Positions 28,142-37,835 are shown, numbered from the stretch's first letter. The stretch: 64,000 bases of DNA from Pseudomonadota bacterium (GCA_947455195.1 CANGMI010000001.1:372001-436000), one strand, 5' to 3'. A program made the numbers and translations. Notes: generated by a model from the sequence alone, not told the origin.

Positions 28142-29116
28142 ATGGGCTACGGTGCCCTCGTCCGAATTGCGCAGAGTCTTCTCACGCTGCTCGCGATGTC
28201 GGTTCTCGTGTTCGTTGCCATCTATCTCATCGGCAACCCGATCGAACTGCTCGTGCCACCACAGGCGAACCAGGCCGAGATGGCCCGCGCCGCGCAGGCG
28301 CTCGGTCTCGATCAGCCACTGCCGGTGCAATATCTGCACTTCCTCGGCCAGGCCCTGAAAGGCGACCTCGGCCGCTCGTTCACCTCGAACGCCCCGGCCC
28401 TCACGGTCATCTTCGAGCGCATGCCGGCCACGCTCGAACTCGCACTGGCCGCCGCGCTGATCGCGGTCGGGCTGGGCATCCCGCTGGGCCTGTGGAGTGC
28501 CTTCGCGGACGGGCACCCCGCCAGTCGTGCCACGCTCGGGTTGGCAACACTCGGATTCTCGATGCCCACCTTCTGGATCGCGCTGCTGCTCGTGATGGTG
28601 TTTTCAGTGCAACTGGAATGGCTGCCGTCGGGCGGGCGCGATGCGAGCGCCACGCTGCTCGGATGGCGCACGAGCCTTGCCTCCTGGCAGGGTCTGGCCC
28701 ACCTGGCGATGCCCGCCTGCAGCCTGGCACTCTTCAAGCTGGCCCTGATCATTCGAGTGACCTACGCCGCCACGATCGACACGCTTCGCCTTGACCATGT
28801 GCGTCAGGCACGGGCCCGAGGCCTGTCGCCAGCACGCATCCTCTGGGCCCACGTGCTGAAAAACATCGGAGCGCCGCTTCTCAACGTCATCGGTCTCGAA
28901 TTTGGTGCGCTGGTGGCTTTTTCGGTGGTTACCGAAACCGTATTCGCCTGGCCCGGCATGGGCCGACTCCTGATCGACGCCATCAATACACTCGACAGGC
29001 CGGTGATCGTGGCCTACCTGCTCCTCACGGTCGTGCTCTTCACGCTCATCAACCTCGCGGTCGACATCGCCTGCCTCGCGATCGATCCGCGCCTTCGCGA
29101 GGCGCGTGGCCGATGA
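28142..29116 (+). CDS. peptide-type ABC transporter permease (DppB-like)
   Basis: 324 residues from ATG 28142, with GGAGG ten bases upstream; the frame is open from 28001 but the earlier part overlaps the binding-protein gene. It shows the DppB/OppB pattern: a first helix (LLAMSVLVFVAIYLIG), a periplasmic loop with LGLDQPLPVQYLHFLGQALKGDLGRSF, five more helices, and the EAA loop with ARARGLSPARILWAHVLKNIGAPLLNVIGL. It is one half of the inner-membrane channel. Its stop overlaps the next permease start by 4 nt (ATGA). Confidence 0.93.
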   Translation: MGYGALVRIAQSLLTLLAMSVLVFVAIYLIGNPIELLVPPQANQAEMARAAQALGLDQPLPVQYLHFLGQALKGDLGRSFTSNAPALTVIFERMPATLELALAAALIAVGLGIPLGLWSAFADGHPASRATLGLATLGFSMPTFWIALLLVMVFSVQLEWLPSGGRDASATLLGWRTSLASWQGLAHLAMPACSLALFKLALIIRVTYAATIDTLRLDHVRQARARGLSPARILWAHVLKNIGAPLLNVIGLEFGALVAFSVVTETVFAWPGMGRLLIDAINTLDRPVIVAYLLLTVVLFTLINLAVDIACLAIDPRLREARGR

Positions 29117-29991
29117 GTCCCGGCATGCGCGGGACCCCGCCCCGACAGGCTGCGCAGGCGCGATCGGCACCGGTGTTTGCCCTGGTCACCCTGACCCTCA
29201 TCGGCGCCGCACTTGCCGCGCCGTGGCTCGCCCCGCAAGACCCCTACGACCTCGCCAATCTGCTGCTCGATCACGCGCGGCTTTCCCCGTTGACCCGCGA
29301 CGAGGCCGGCATGCTGCATCTGCTCGGGAGCGATGATCAGGGACGGGACGTGCTGTCGGCCATTCTCTACGGGTTGCGCGTCTCCCTGGGCGTGGCCAGT
29401 GCCGGCACGACACTCGCACTGGCCGCGGGACTCACGGCCGGCTTGTGTGCGGCCTGGCATGGCGGCCGAACCGATGCAATGCTGATGCGACTGGTGGATC
29501 TGCAATTGTCCTTTCCAACCATCCTGGTGGCACTGATGCTCATGGCCGCCCTCGGCCAGGGTCCGGACAAGGTCGTCATCGCCATCGCCGTCTCGCAGTG
29601 GGCCTACTACGCACGCACGGTGCGTGGGAGTGCGCGCGTCGAACTGCAGCGCGACTACATCGCGGCGGCGCGTGGCCTCGCGCTGCCCACCCGGCGCATT
29701 GTCGTGCGTCACCTGCTGCCCAACTGCCTCGCTCCGGTCATCGTGCTGGCGACCGCCCAGATGGCTGCCGCCATTTCGCTTGAAGCGACCCTGTCCTTCC
29801 TCGGGCTCGGGGTGCCGGTGACCCGACCTTCGCTCGGCCTGCTCATTGCCAATGGCGCGCAATATGTCTTTGCCGGTCAGTACTGGATGAGCCTGTGGCC
29901 CGGCGTGGTGCTGCTGGCCACCATCGTCGCCATACAGCAGGCCGGACACTGGGCAGGGCGCAAGGCAGCGGGAGGCGGGGCCAGCCGATGA
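29113..29991 (+). CDS. peptide-type ABC transporter permease (DppC-like)
   Basis: 292 residues, the second channel subunit. DppC/OppC features: a first helix after an Arg-rich cytoplasmic start, AMLHLLGSDDQGRDVLSAILYGLRVSLGV, FPTILVALMLMAALG, the EAA loop IAAARGLALPTRRIVVRHLLPNCLAPVIV, and ATLSFLGLGVPVTRPSLGLLIANGAQYV near the end. It overlaps both neighbours by 4 nt, which suggests coupled translation and equal amounts of the two permeases. Confidence 0.93.
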   Translation: MSPGMRGTPPRQAAQARSAPVFALVTLTLIGAALAAPWLAPQDPYDLANLLLDHARLSPLTRDEAGMLHLLGSDDQGRDVLSAILYGLRVSLGVASAGTTLALAAGLTAGLCAAWHGGRTDAMLMRLVDLQLSFPTILVALMLMAALGQGPDKVVIAIAVSQWAYYARTVRGSARVELQRDYIAAARGLALPTRRIVVRHLLPNCLAPVIVLATAQMAAAISLEATLSFLGLGVPVTRPSLGLLIANGAQYVFAGQYWMSLWPGVVLLATIVAIQQAGHWAGRKAAGGGASR

Positions 29992-30992
29992 ACGACGCGA
30001 GCATCACCGCTACACCACCGGCCCTGCAGGTGAGCAACCTGCACATCACCATCGAACGGGCAGCGGCCGCTCCGCTCACCGCGGTCGAGGGCGTGTCCTT
30101 CCGCGTCGGGGCCGGTGAAGTGCTCGCCATTGTCGGGGAGTCGGGGTCGGGCAAGTCGCTCACGGCGATGGCCCTCCCCGGGCTTCATCAGCACCCGGTT
30201 CGCATCAGCCACGGATCGGTCAGACTCGAAGGGGTCGAACTGATCGGTCAGCCCGAGTCCGCGCTGCGGCGAGTCCGTGGATCGCGCATCGCGATCGTGC
30301 TGCAGGATCCGCTGACCGCCCTCAATCCGGTATTGCGGGTAGAAACCCATCTCGTCGAGACCATCCGCGCGCACCGGGCGATCGACCGTGAGGCGGCTCG
30401 CTCGCTGGCGATGGCCGCTCTTGCCCGCGCCGGGATCCCGGAGCCCGCCCGACGACTGCGCGCCTGGCCGCATGAACTTTCGGGTGGCTTGCGTCAGCGC
30501 GTGGTAATCGCCATGGCCCTGGTGAACGAACCGGCGGTGATCGTCGCTGACGAGGCCACGACCGCACTCGACGTCACGGTACAGAGCGAGATACTGCGCG
30601 AGGTCGAGCGCCTGGCGCGCGGCACTCGAACCGCCTTCGTCTGGATCACGCATGACTTCAGCGTGGTCGATCGTATCGCCGACACGGTGTGCGTCATGTA
30701 CGCCGGTCAGGTGGTCGAGCAGGGTCCGGCCACCGAGGTGCTCGCGCACCCGGCGCATCCGTACACCCGAGCCCTGCTCGAATGCATACCGATACGCCAG
30801 CAACCGGGCCACCGGCTGCACCAGATTGCGGGCAGCCCGCCGCTCATCGGCGCATGGCCCGCAGGCTGCCGCTTTGCACCGCGCTGCCCGAGGGCAGTCG
30901 ATGTGTGTCGGCGCGACCCTCCACGGCTGTCGACCCCCGACGGCATGACCGACAGCCACGCGGTACGCTGCCATGATCCGGTGAGAGCATGA
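29988..30992 (+). CDS. peptide-type ABC transporter ATPase (DppD-like)
   Basis: 334 residues from ATG 29988; an open frame reaches 29895 but the ATGA overlap decides the start. Motifs: Walker A GESGSGKS, Q-loop VLQDPLTALNP, signature LSGGLRQR, Walker B VIVADEATTALDVT, and switch His in WITHDFSVV. The C-terminal oligopeptide/dipeptide region holds HPAHPYTRALLECIP and a Cys-containing FAPRCPRA-type segment. With the next gene it forms the ATPase pair driving import. Confidence 0.94.
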   Translation: MNDASITATPPALQVSNLHITIERAAAAPLTAVEGVSFRVGAGEVLAIVGESGSGKSLTAMALPGLHQHPVRISHGSVRLEGVELIGQPESALRRVRGSRIAIVLQDPLTALNPVLRVETHLVETIRAHRAIDREAARSLAMAALARAGIPEPARRLRAWPHELSGGLRQRVVIAMALVNEPAVIVADEATTALDVTVQSEILREVERLARGTRTAFVWITHDFSVVDRIADTVCVMYAGQVVEQGPATEVLAHPAHPYTRALLECIPIRQQPGHRLHQIAGSPPLIGAWPAGCRFAPRCPRAVDVCRRDPPRLSTPDGMTDSHAVRCHDPVRA

Positions 30993-32038
30993 GCGACACG
31001 CCCGATCGGAAGCCGCTCATCGAACTGCGCGATGCCAGCCGTACCTTCGCGACTCACACGACGCTTACCCTGGTGCGACGACTGTGGCCCGCCTGGAACG
31101 CCTCGCCGATCGTACAGGCGGTTCGTGGCACCGACCTCGCGCTCCATGCGGGTGAAATACTGGGCCTTGTCGGCGAGTCGGGATCCGGCAAGACCACCCT
31201 CGCACAACTGGTGGCCGGCATGCTCCCGCTCACGGGTGGCGAACGCCAATGGCTGGGCACCGACGTACGACAACTCTCGTCGGCCGAAACGCGTGCGGTG
31301 CGCCTTGCAGTGCAGATGGTTCATCAGGATGCGCAATCGGCACTGAACCCGCGCCTCACGGTCGAGACCCTGATCGGCGAGGCGCCTGTCGTACACCGAC
31401 TCATTACCCCCGCAGCACGCAGCGCGCGGGTGGCCGAACTGCTCGATCAGGTCGGACTCGAACCGGGTCTGGTGTCGCGGCGCCCGGCCGAACTTTCGGG
31501 TGGACAGCGCAGCCGGGTCAGTCTGGCGCGTGCGCTCGCGGTCAACCCGCGCGTGCTGGTGGCCGATGAACCGACGGCATCCCTCGACGTATCGGTTCAG
31601 GCGCAGGTGGCCAACCTGCTCCTCGACCTGCGCGAACGCCACCGGCTCGCCCTGCTCATCGTGAGCCACGATCTGGCTCTGGTGCGTCTGCTTGCCGATC
31701 GGCTCGCAGTGATGCATGAGGGCCGCATTGTGGAGGTCGGTGGCCGGGACGTGCTGGTGGACGCAGCCCATCACCCCTACACCCGCGCGCTGGTCGACGC
31801 AGCCTTCGCCACCCGATCGCGCCCTGCCCGGCGCAACGCGCAAACCGATGGACAAACCGACACCCGGCGGGCAGCCCCCATTCTCGGGGCGAGCATCGCG
31901 CGCCGCGCAGACGCACCCGGCTGCTACCTGGTCGAACGATGCGCATGGGCTCTGCCCCAGTGTAAGATCAGGGCGCCCCTGTTGCGGGAAGTTGCGCCCG
32001 GCCACCTTTCGGCCTGCCACCGGGACTCCATGTGCTGA
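30989..32038 (+). CDS. peptide-type ABC transporter ATPase (DppF-like)
   Basis: 349 residues, the partner ATPase. Walker A GESGSGKTT, Q-loop MVHQDAQSALNPR, signature LSGGQRSR, Walker B VLVADEPTASLDVS and His-switch IVSHDLALV are intact. The C-terminal extension contains AHHPYTRALVDA, then a less conserved tail with a few Cys (CYLVERC, CHRDSMC). Its TGA stop overlaps the ATG of the M20 deacylase gene by one base (TGATG), which keeps that enzyme in the operon. Confidence 0.93.
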   Translation: MSDTPDRKPLIELRDASRTFATHTTLTLVRRLWPAWNASPIVQAVRGTDLALHAGEILGLVGESGSGKTTLAQLVAGMLPLTGGERQWLGTDVRQLSSAETRAVRLAVQMVHQDAQSALNPRLTVETLIGEAPVVHRLITPAARSARVAELLDQVGLEPGLVSRRPAELSGGQRSRVSLARALAVNPRVLVADEPTASLDVSVQAQVANLLLDLRERHRLALLIVSHDLALVRLLADRLAVMHEGRIVEVGGRDVLVDAAHHPYTRALVDAAFATRSRPARRNAQTDGQTDTRRAAPILGASIARRADAPGCYLVERCAWALPQCKIRAPLLREVAPGHLSACHRDSMC

Positions 32039-33264
32039 TGAACTCGCCTGACGCCTTGCCGATACGCCCTGCCACGTGGGCCATGATCCAGCAGCTGGTG
32101 GCCTTCGACACCACGAGCCGAGAATCCAATCTGGGTCTGATCGAGTGGGTGCGCGACTGGCTGCAGCGTCAGGGGGTCGATTGCCATCTCACCTACGACC
32201 GCACCGGTACCAAAGCCAATCTCCTCGCAACGGTCGACCCCGAGCATCCGGGCCGTACCCGCAGTGGTGGTGTGATCCTGTCAGGCCACAGCGATGTGGT
32301 CCCGGTTGACGGACAGGCCTGGAGTACCTCGCCCTTCGTGGCAACCCTCATCGGCGATCGCATTCACGGCCGCGGCACGGCTGACATGAAGTGCTTCATC
32401 GCGGCAGCGCTCGCCCTCACCCCGCGACTGCTTGCGTCGCCGCTGCAGGTACCGGTTCACTTCGCACTGAGCTACGACGAGGAGGTGGGCTGCCTCGGTG
32501 TACGCAGCCTCATCGACGACATGGCTGCCCGCGCCCTGCGACCGGCCGCCTGCATCGTGGGCGAACCGACCGGCATGGATGTCGTGGTGGCCCACAAGGG
32601 CAAGCGGGCTTTCCGCTGCCGGATACACGGCCGCGAAGCGCATTCGGCACTGACGCCACTCGGGGTCAACGCCATCGAGTACGCCGCCCAACTGATCGTG
32701 CACATCCGCGCCATGGCCGATCGGCTGCGCAGCAACGGTCCCTTTCAGGCCGGATTCGATGTGCCCTTCACCACCCTGCAGACCGGCACGATTCGCGGTG
32801 GGGTCGCCACCAACATCGTGCCGAGAGAGTGCAGTTTCGAATTCGAGTTTCGCTACCTGCCAGGGGTTGATCCCGACCGCATCGAGCGGCAGATCCGTGA
32901 GTATGCCGAGCAGGTGCTGGTGCCGGAGATGCGACAGACCGAACCCGGGGCTCGCATCGATTTCGAGTCCATGTCGGACACACCCGGTCTCTCGATTGAC
33001 GAGACTCATCGGCTGACCACACTCACGCAGGCGCTGGCGCGCAGCGATCGCATCGGCCGTGTCGGCTACGCGACCGAGGCCGGGCTCTTTCAGGCCGCCG
33101 ATGTGCAGTCGATCGTGTGCGGGCCAGGCCATATCGAACAGGCCCACCGACCGAACGAGTTCGTCACGCTCGAGCAGGTGGCACGGTGCGAGGCCTTCCT
33201 CGACCGCCTGGTCACCCACCTCTGCGCGCATGGCCCCGACAGTGAGGCCATGCCGGAACGCTGA
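32038..33264 (+). CDS. argE: M20 family deacylase, acetylornithine deacetylase (ArgE) type
   Basis: 408 residues from ATG 32038. M20 metal motifs are present: SGHSDVVPVDGQAW with the first His/Asp, GRGTADMKCFIAAAL with the bridging Asp, SYDEEVGCLG with the catalytic Glu pair, and GEPTGMDVVVAHKGKR. The dimerisation domain carries GREAHSALTPLGVNAI, and a late GPGHIEQAHRPNEFV supplies the last His. The sequence type is the ArgE/DapE-like acetylornithine deacetylase. Because it sits at the end of a peptide importer operon and one base after the ATPase stop, it may act on the imported compound rather than in arginine synthesis. Its stop abuts that of rplS on the other strand. Confidence 0.9.
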   Translation: MNSPDALPIRPATWAMIQQLVAFDTTSRESNLGLIEWVRDWLQRQGVDCHLTYDRTGTKANLLATVDPEHPGRTRSGGVILSGHSDVVPVDGQAWSTSPFVATLIGDRIHGRGTADMKCFIAAALALTPRLLASPLQVPVHFALSYDEEVGCLGVRSLIDDMAARALRPAACIVGEPTGMDVVVAHKGKRAFRCRIHGREAHSALTPLGVNAIEYAAQLIVHIRAMADRLRSNGPFQAGFDVPFTTLQTGTIRGGVATNIVPRECSFEFEFRYLPGVDPDRIERQIREYAEQVLVPEMRQTEPGARIDFESMSDTPGLSIDETHRLTTLTQALARSDRIGRVGYATEAGLFQAADVQSIVCGPGHIEQAHRPNEFVTLEQVARCEAFLDRLVTHLCAHGPDSEAMPER

Positions 33265-33672
33265 TCAGGCCTGCGGGGCCTCGGCAGCCGGGGCAGCCGC
33301 TGGCGCGGCAACGCGGCGACCCGTGAGCTTCTCGCGGATACGCGCCGACTTGCCCGAACGCTCACGCAGGTAGTAGAGCTTGGCCCGACGCACATCGCCC
33401 TTGCGCTTCACTTCGATCGAGGCAATGATCGGCGAGTAGGTCTGGAACGTCCGCTCGACACCCTCGCCCGAGGAGATCTTGCGCACGATGAACGAAGAGT
33501 TCAGACCGCGATTGCGGCGGGCAATCACGACGCCTTCGTAGGCCTGGACACGCTTCTTGTCGCCTTCGACGACATTCACGTTGACCACGACAGTGTCGCC
33601 GGGGGCGAAGACCGGAATCTTCTTGCCCAGGCGGGCGATCTCTTCCTGCTCGATAGTCTGGATGATGTTCAT
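33265..33672 (-). CDS. rplS: 50S ribosomal protein L19
   Basis: 135 residues from ATG 33672 ([12 protein letters not shown]). Typical L19: [44 protein letters not shown] and [15 protein letters not shown]. It lies at the 30S-50S interface. The tail ends in an Ala/Pro-rich extension ([14 protein letters not shown]), longer than the E. coli protein. It is the last gene of rpsP-rimM-trmD-rplS, 25 bp after trmD. Its stop directly meets that of argE. Confidence 0.98.
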   Translation of the reverse strand: MNIIQTIEQEEIARLGKKIPVFAPGDTVVVNVNVVEGDKKRVQAYEGVVIARRNRGLNSSFIVRKISSGEGVERTFQTYSPIIASIEVKRKGDVRRAKLYYLRERSGKSARIREKLTGRRVAAPAAAPAAEAPQA

Positions 33673-33697
33673 TGATGCTGCTCCTTGCAATCGGTCA

Positions 33698-34513
33698 TCA
33701 CTGCCCGGTCGAACCCGAGTTGAGTTCGGCCCTGAATTCGTCCAGCAACACGGTTTCCCGTGCATCCATCCCCCGCGCCGCCAGCAGTTCGGGCCGCCGC
33801 AACCAGGTTCGCCCCAGCGACTGCTTCAGACGCCAGCGCTCGATCTGCGCATGGTTGCCCGACAACAGCACCGGCGGTACCGGTTCGCCCGCATACACCT
33901 CGGGCCGCGTGTAGTGAGGGCAGTCGAGCAATCCGCCATTGAACGAATCCTGCTCTGCCGAGCGCTCGTCACCCAGCACGCCGGGCAACTGCCTCACTAC
34001 CGCGTCGATGAGCACCATCGCCGCCAGTTCGCCTCCCGAGATGACATAGTCACCCAGAGAGATTTCCTCATCGACCGTCTGCCGGAGCAGGCGCTCGTCA
34101 ACCCCTTCATACCGACCGCACAACAGCACCATGCGATCGAGTGCCACCAGTTCACGCACCCGCGCATCATCGAGCGGGCGACCTTGCGGCGACAGGTAGA
34201 TGACCCGACTCGCCGCACCGGCTGCGCGCTTGCCCGCAGCGTCCTGCCTTGCGTTCCAGGCCGCTCCCGCCGCGTCGATCGCGCGCGCGAGCGGCTCGGG
34301 CCGCATCACCATTCCCGGTCCGCCCCCATACGGACGATCATCGATCGTCCGGTAGGCATCGAAGGCGAAATCCCGCGGATTCCACACCTCGAGCGACCAG
34401 CGTCCCTGCTCATGGGCACGACGAACCACGCCATGCTCGATGACTGCGGCAAACATGTCGGGAAAGAGCGATACGCAATCGACATGCACCGCATCCACTC
34501 CGTTGTCCGTCAC
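33698..34513 (-). CDS. trmD: tRNA (guanine-N1)-methyltransferase
   Basis: 271 residues. TrmD methylates G37 of tRNAs that read CNN codons and prevents frameshifting. SPOUT knot motifs are [28 protein letters not shown], and [42 protein letters not shown] and the C-terminal [22 protein letters not shown] are conserved. The gene lies 9 bp after rimM. Confidence 0.98.
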   Translation of the reverse strand: MTDNGVDAVHVDCVSLFPDMFAAVIEHGVVRRAHEQGRWSLEVWNPRDFAFDAYRTIDDRPYGGGPGMVMRPEPLARAIDAAGAAWNARQDAAGKRAAGAASRVIYLSPQGRPLDDARVRELVALDRMVLLCGRYEGVDERLLRQTVDEEISLGDYVISGGELAAMVLIDAVVRQLPGVLGDERSAEQDSFNGGLLDCPHYTRPEVYAGEPVPPVLLSGNHAQIERWRLKQSLGRTWLRRPELLAARGMDARETVLLDEFRAELNSGSTGQ

Positions 34514-34522
34514 CGGCGACGA

Positions 34523-35092
34523 TCACCAGTGTCGTTCCCACTGCACCCGGACCACGCCTGACTCGATCGACACCTGGGTGACGATCGCTGCCACGAACGG
34601 AATGAGCCGTTCGACTTCGCCATCCGCATCCTGCTCAACCACACGCAGGATTTCATGCGCACCGTTGGAGAACAACTCGGCAATCTTCCCGAGCGACTCA
34701 CCCGCTGCGTTCTGCACCTGCAACCCCACCAGATCCGTCCAGTAGAACTCGCCCGGACCTGGTGCCGGGAGCAACGATCGTTCGATCGCCACTTCGGCCC
34801 CACGCCAGGCAAAGGCCTGGTCGCGATCGGCGCAGCCCTGAAGCCTTGCCACCACATGCCGCCCGTGCACCAGCGCACGTTCGACCACCACTTGCGTCCA
34901 CTGTCCGCCCCGGCGCATCCACCACCGGGGATAACCGGCAACGGTCGACACCGACTCCGACCAGGGCTCTACCTTGACCCAGCCCTGAACGCCGTAGGGG
35001 CCTGACACCCGCCCCATCACCACCCGGTCGGGTTCCTCACCCATCGACGCGGGCGAGGTGCCCTGCCCGACGCCGCCCTCGGGCAGCGTCAC
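34523..35092 (-). CDS. rimM: ribosome maturation factor RimM
   Basis: 189 residues. RimM helps assemble the head of the 30S subunit and binds S19. Seen are VVMGRVSGPYGVQGWVKVEPWSE, GCADRDQAFAWRGAEVAIERS, EFYWTDLVGLQVQNAAG and a PRC-barrel end (ERLIPFVAAIVTQVSIESGVVRV). A GC-rich N-terminal extension of some 20 residues precedes the conserved start. It is 2 bp after rpsP and 9 bp before trmD. Confidence 0.97.
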   Translation of the reverse strand: MTLPEGGVGQGTSPASMGEEPDRVVMGRVSGPYGVQGWVKVEPWSESVSTVAGYPRWWMRRGGQWTQVVVERALVHGRHVVARLQGCADRDQAFAWRGAEVAIERSLLPAPGPGEFYWTDLVGLQVQNAAGESLGKIAELFSNGAHEILRVVEQDADGEVERLIPFVAAIVTQVSIESGVVRVQWERHW

Positions 35093-35094
35093 TC

Positions 35095-35352
35095 TCAGGC
35101 AGCGGCGGTGACGCGTGCAGCCTGCTTCACCAGGCGCGCGACGGTCGGGGAGAGTTGAGCACCCTTGTCGGTCCAGTAGGCGACTCGGTCGCCGTGAACA
35201 CGAAGCGCCTCACGGCCAGCCGGCGCCTTCGGGTCATAGAAACCCACGCGCTCGATGAAACGGCCATCACGCGCCATGCGCGAATCGGCAACCACCATGT
35301 TGTAGAAGGGCCGCTTCTTTGCACCGCCCCGTGCCAATCGGATCACTACCAT
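35095..35352 (-). CDS. rpsP: 30S ribosomal protein S16
   Basis: 85 residues from ATG 35352 ([25 protein letters not shown]), the standard S16 start and size. It reads VGFYDPKAP and [24 protein letters not shown]. It is a primary binding protein of the 30S body. It heads the rpsP-rimM-trmD-rplS operon; the longer frame to 35457 is upstream non-coding sequence. A promoter (35481-35510) lies in the gap after ffh. Confidence 0.98.
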   Translation of the reverse strand: MVVIRLARGGAKKRPFYNMVVADSRMARDGRFIERVGFYDPKAPAGREALRVHGDRVAYWTDKGAQLSPTVARLVKQAARVTAAA

Positions 35353-35480
35353 GACTCTGCTCCAGTCGACCACCCGGGGTCGAATGCCGTCCCGGTGACG
35401 GCCAGATGCCGATCGCGGGAACCCGCCGGGACAGGCCGTACCGACGAGGCACGCCATCCCCGGACCAAGGGAAACCGCCG

Positions 35481-35510
35481 ATTCTAAGCCAGAAAACGGG
35501 GGCGAGGCAA
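35481..35510 (-). promoter_or_regulatory. sigma70-type promoter of the rpsP operon
   Basis: On the minus strand TTGCCT (35510-35505) is followed after 18 bp by TAGAAT (35486-35481), about 130 bp upstream of the rpsP ATG at 35352. This is the best -35/-10 pair seen in the window. The -35 lies inside the stem-loop that ends ffh. Confidence 0.55.
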
Positions 35511-35516
35511 GCCCCG
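35492..35516 (-). terminator. rho-independent-type terminator of ffh
   Basis: Just after the ffh stop (35522) the minus strand reads GGGGC, a 7-nt loop, GCCCC and then CGTTTTCT. A GC stem followed by a short U-run is consistent with intrinsic termination. It overlaps the -35 of the rpsP promoter. Confidence 0.55.
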
Positions 35517-35521
35517 GCCAA

Positions 35522-36880
35522 TCAACGCCGCATGCCAGGCATCATGCCCTTCATGCCGCGCATCATCTTGGCCAGGCCACCCTTCTGCATCTGCTTCATC
35601 ATCTTCTGCATCTGCTCGAACTGATTGAGCAGCCGATTGACCTCCTGCACCTGCACACCCGCGCCGGTTGCGATGCGGCGCTTGCGCGAGGCCTTGATGA
35701 TGTCCGGGTTCGAGCGTTCCTGGCGGGTCATCGAGTTGATGATGCCCTCGATGCGTCGCAGGGTGCGGTCATCCATGGCGCCGGGCGCCTGCTGCGCTGC
35801 CTGGGCGAACTGCGCCGGCAGCTTGTCGATGAGGGAGGCCACGCCCCCCATCTTCTTCATCTGACCGATCTGCGCCTTGAAGTCCTCGAGATCGAACCCC
35901 TTGCCCTTGCGAAACTTGTCGGCGAGGCGCTCGGCCTCGACCTGATCGACGCCGCGTCGCGCCTCCTCGACCAGCGACAGGATGTCACCCATGCCGAGAA
36001 TGCGCGAGGCCATGCGCTCGGGGTGAAAGGGCTCCAGGCCAGTGAGCTTCTCACCCGTGCCGGCAAACTTGATCGGCTTGCCGGTTACCGCTCGCACGGA
36101 CAGCGCGGCACCACCGCGCGAGTCGCCGTCGAGCTTGCTCAGCACCACGCCTGTCAGCGGCAGCGCCTCGTTGAAGGCCCGCGCCACATTGACCGCATCC
36201 TGCCCCTGCATGGCATCCACCACGAACAGCGTCTCGATCGGACGCAGCGCCGCGTGCAGCGCGCTGATCTCGGCCATCATGGCCTCGTCGACCGCGAGCC
36301 GTCCGGCCGTATCGACGATGAGGACATCGGCGTACCGCGTGCGCGCATGCTCGAGCGCGCGACGCGCGATCTCGAGCGGCTGCTCGCCGGCCGACGAGGC
36401 AATCCATTCCACCTCGGCCTGGGCGGCCACGGCCTTCAACTGCTCGATCGCTGCAGGCCGATAGACGTCGCAGGACACCACCATCACCTTGCGGCGCAGG
36501 TCTTCGCGCAGCATGCGCGCGAGCTTGCCGGTGGTGGTGGTCTTGCCCGACCCCTGAAGGCCGGCCATCAGGATCACGGCCGGCGGCGTGGTCGCCAGAT
36601 CGAGACCCTGATTGGCCTCGCCCATCAGGCTGGTCAGCTCACGGTGAACGACACCGATGAGGGCCTGTCCCGGCGTCAGGCTGCCAATCACCTCCTCGCC
36701 CAGCGCGCGCTGGTTGACCCGCGCAATGAAATCGCGAACCACCGGCAAGGCCACATCGGCTTCAAGCATCGCCATGCGCACCTCGCGCAAGGCGTCCTGG
36801 ATGTTCGATTCGGTCAGGCGGGCCTCCCCGCGCACGGTCTTGATGACCCGCGAGAGGCGCTGGGTGAGGTTTTCGAGCAT
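35522..36880 (-). CDS. ffh: signal recognition particle protein Ffh (SRP54)
   Basis: 452 residues from ATG 36880 ([16 protein letters not shown]); the upstream open frame overlaps the next gene on the other strand and is not coding. The N-domain, the GTPase G-domain ([77 protein letters not shown]) and the Met-rich M-domain ([17 protein letters not shown]) are all present. With 4.5S RNA it delivers nascent membrane proteins to FtsY. I did not see the 4.5S RNA gene here. Confidence 0.99.
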   Translation of the reverse strand: MLENLTQRLSRVIKTVRGEARLTESNIQDALREVRMAMLEADVALPVVRDFIARVNQRALGEEVIGSLTPGQALIGVVHRELTSLMGEANQGLDLATTPPAVILMAGLQGSGKTTTTGKLARMLREDLRRKVMVVSCDVYRPAAIEQLKAVAAQAEVEWIASSAGEQPLEIARRALEHARTRYADVLIVDTAGRLAVDEAMMAEISALHAALRPIETLFVVDAMQGQDAVNVARAFNEALPLTGVVLSKLDGDSRGGAALSVRAVTGKPIKFAGTGEKLTGLEPFHPERMASRILGMGDILSLVEEARRGVDQVEAERLADKFRKGKGFDLEDFKAQIGQMKKMGGVASLIDKLPAQFAQAAQQAPGAMDDRTLRRIEGIINSMTRQERSNPDIIKASRKRRIATGAGVQVQEVNRLLNQFEQMQKMMKQMQKGGLAKMMRGMKGMMPGMRR

Positions 36881-36939
36881 TGTGGAGGTCCGTGAGGCAA
36901 GACTGCTAGACTGACGCGTCCGATCGAACGTGTCTGTTG

Positions 36940-37761
36940 ATGAACCTGATTCTAATCGAAGCACTGGCTGCTGCGACCTATCTGGGCCTGGCGATCCTGG
37001 TCTGGCGCATGCACGCCCCCGGCGCGGCCCCGCCTCGCGGCGCCAACTGGCTGCGCACCGCTCTCCTCCTGCCACTCTCCCTGCACGGTTCGGTGCTGAT
37101 CGAGACGACGATCGCGAGCGAGGTGATGCACTTTGGCTTCGCACAGGCGCTGTCGCTGACCCTGTGGCTCGCGGTTCTCATCTACTGGGTCGAGAGCTTC
37201 TACCTGAGGCTCGATGGGCTGCTTGCCCTCGCCCTGCCGCTGGCGGCGGTGACGGTGCTGCTGCCGGCCGCCTTTCCGGGATTCGAGTTTCCGCTCGGAC
37301 AGACCGCGCTCGCCTTGCGACTGCACCTGCTGAGCGCCATTGCCGCCTACAGTCTGTTTACCATCGCGGCGCTGCAAGCCCTCTTTCTCTCGCTGCTCGA
37401 GCGCCGCCTGCACCAGGGCAGCCTGCGCGGCATCTTTGCCCAGGTACCGCCGGTGCTCACGCTCGAACGGGTGCTCTTCCAGATGATCGCAGCGGGCCTC
37501 GCGCTCCTCACGCTGGTGATCGTCTCGGGCTTCACGTTCTCCGAAGAGATGTTCGGGCGCGCTTTCCGTGTCGACCACAAGACCCTCTTCGCGATGCTCT
37601 CCTGGGCCATCTTCGCTGCGCTTCTCTTCGGCCGGTGGCGCTGGGGCTGGCGCGGCCGCAAGGCACTGCGCTGGCTGCTCGCTGGCTTCGCCTGCCTGCT
37701 CCTTGCCTACGTCGGCAGCCGTTTCGTGTTCGAAGTCATTCTCGACCGGGCGCCCACCTGA
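36940..37761 (+). CDS. cytochrome c assembly (CcsA/HemX-like) membrane protein
   Basis: 273 residues from ATG 36940, with about eight membrane helices. The pattern is that of the HemX/CcsA-like proteins often annotated as inner-membrane cytochrome c biogenesis proteins next to ffh in betaproteobacteria: LLPLSLHGSVL, ALRLHLLSAIAAYSLFTIAALQALFLSLLERRLH, VLFQMIAAGLALLTLVIVSGFTFSEEMFGRAFRVDHKTLFAMLSWAIFAALLFGRWRWGWRGRKALRW. Conserved His residues could ligate haem. The WWD motif of true CcsA/CcmC haem handlers is not evident to me, so the exact function is uncertain. It diverges from ffh across 59 bp. Confidence 0.85.
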   Translation: MNLILIEALAAATYLGLAILVWRMHAPGAAPPRGANWLRTALLLPLSLHGSVLIETTIASEVMHFGFAQALSLTLWLAVLIYWVESFYLRLDGLLALALPLAAVTVLLPAAFPGFEFPLGQTALALRLHLLSAIAAYSLFTIAALQALFLSLLERRLHQGSLRGIFAQVPPVLTLERVLFQMIAAGLALLTLVIVSGFTFSEEMFGRAFRVDHKTLFAMLSWAIFAALLFGRWRWGWRGRKALRWLLAGFACLLLAYVGSRFVFEVILDRAPT

Positions 37762-37805
37762 TCAACAGGGCCGCTGGCTGATCGTCGAAGGCTCCGCATT
37801 GCGCG

Positions 37806-37831
37806 GCGCGGCTGGTGAGAGCCAGCCGCGC
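37806..37831 (+). terminator. GC-rich hairpin after the CcsA-like gene
   Basis: A 10-bp perfect stem (37806-37815 with 37822-37831) and a 6-nt loop TGAGAG lie 45 bp after the stop at 37761. No U-run follows, so its strength as a terminator is unclear. A -10-like element follows directly. Confidence 0.45.
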
Positions 37832-37835
37832 CCGC

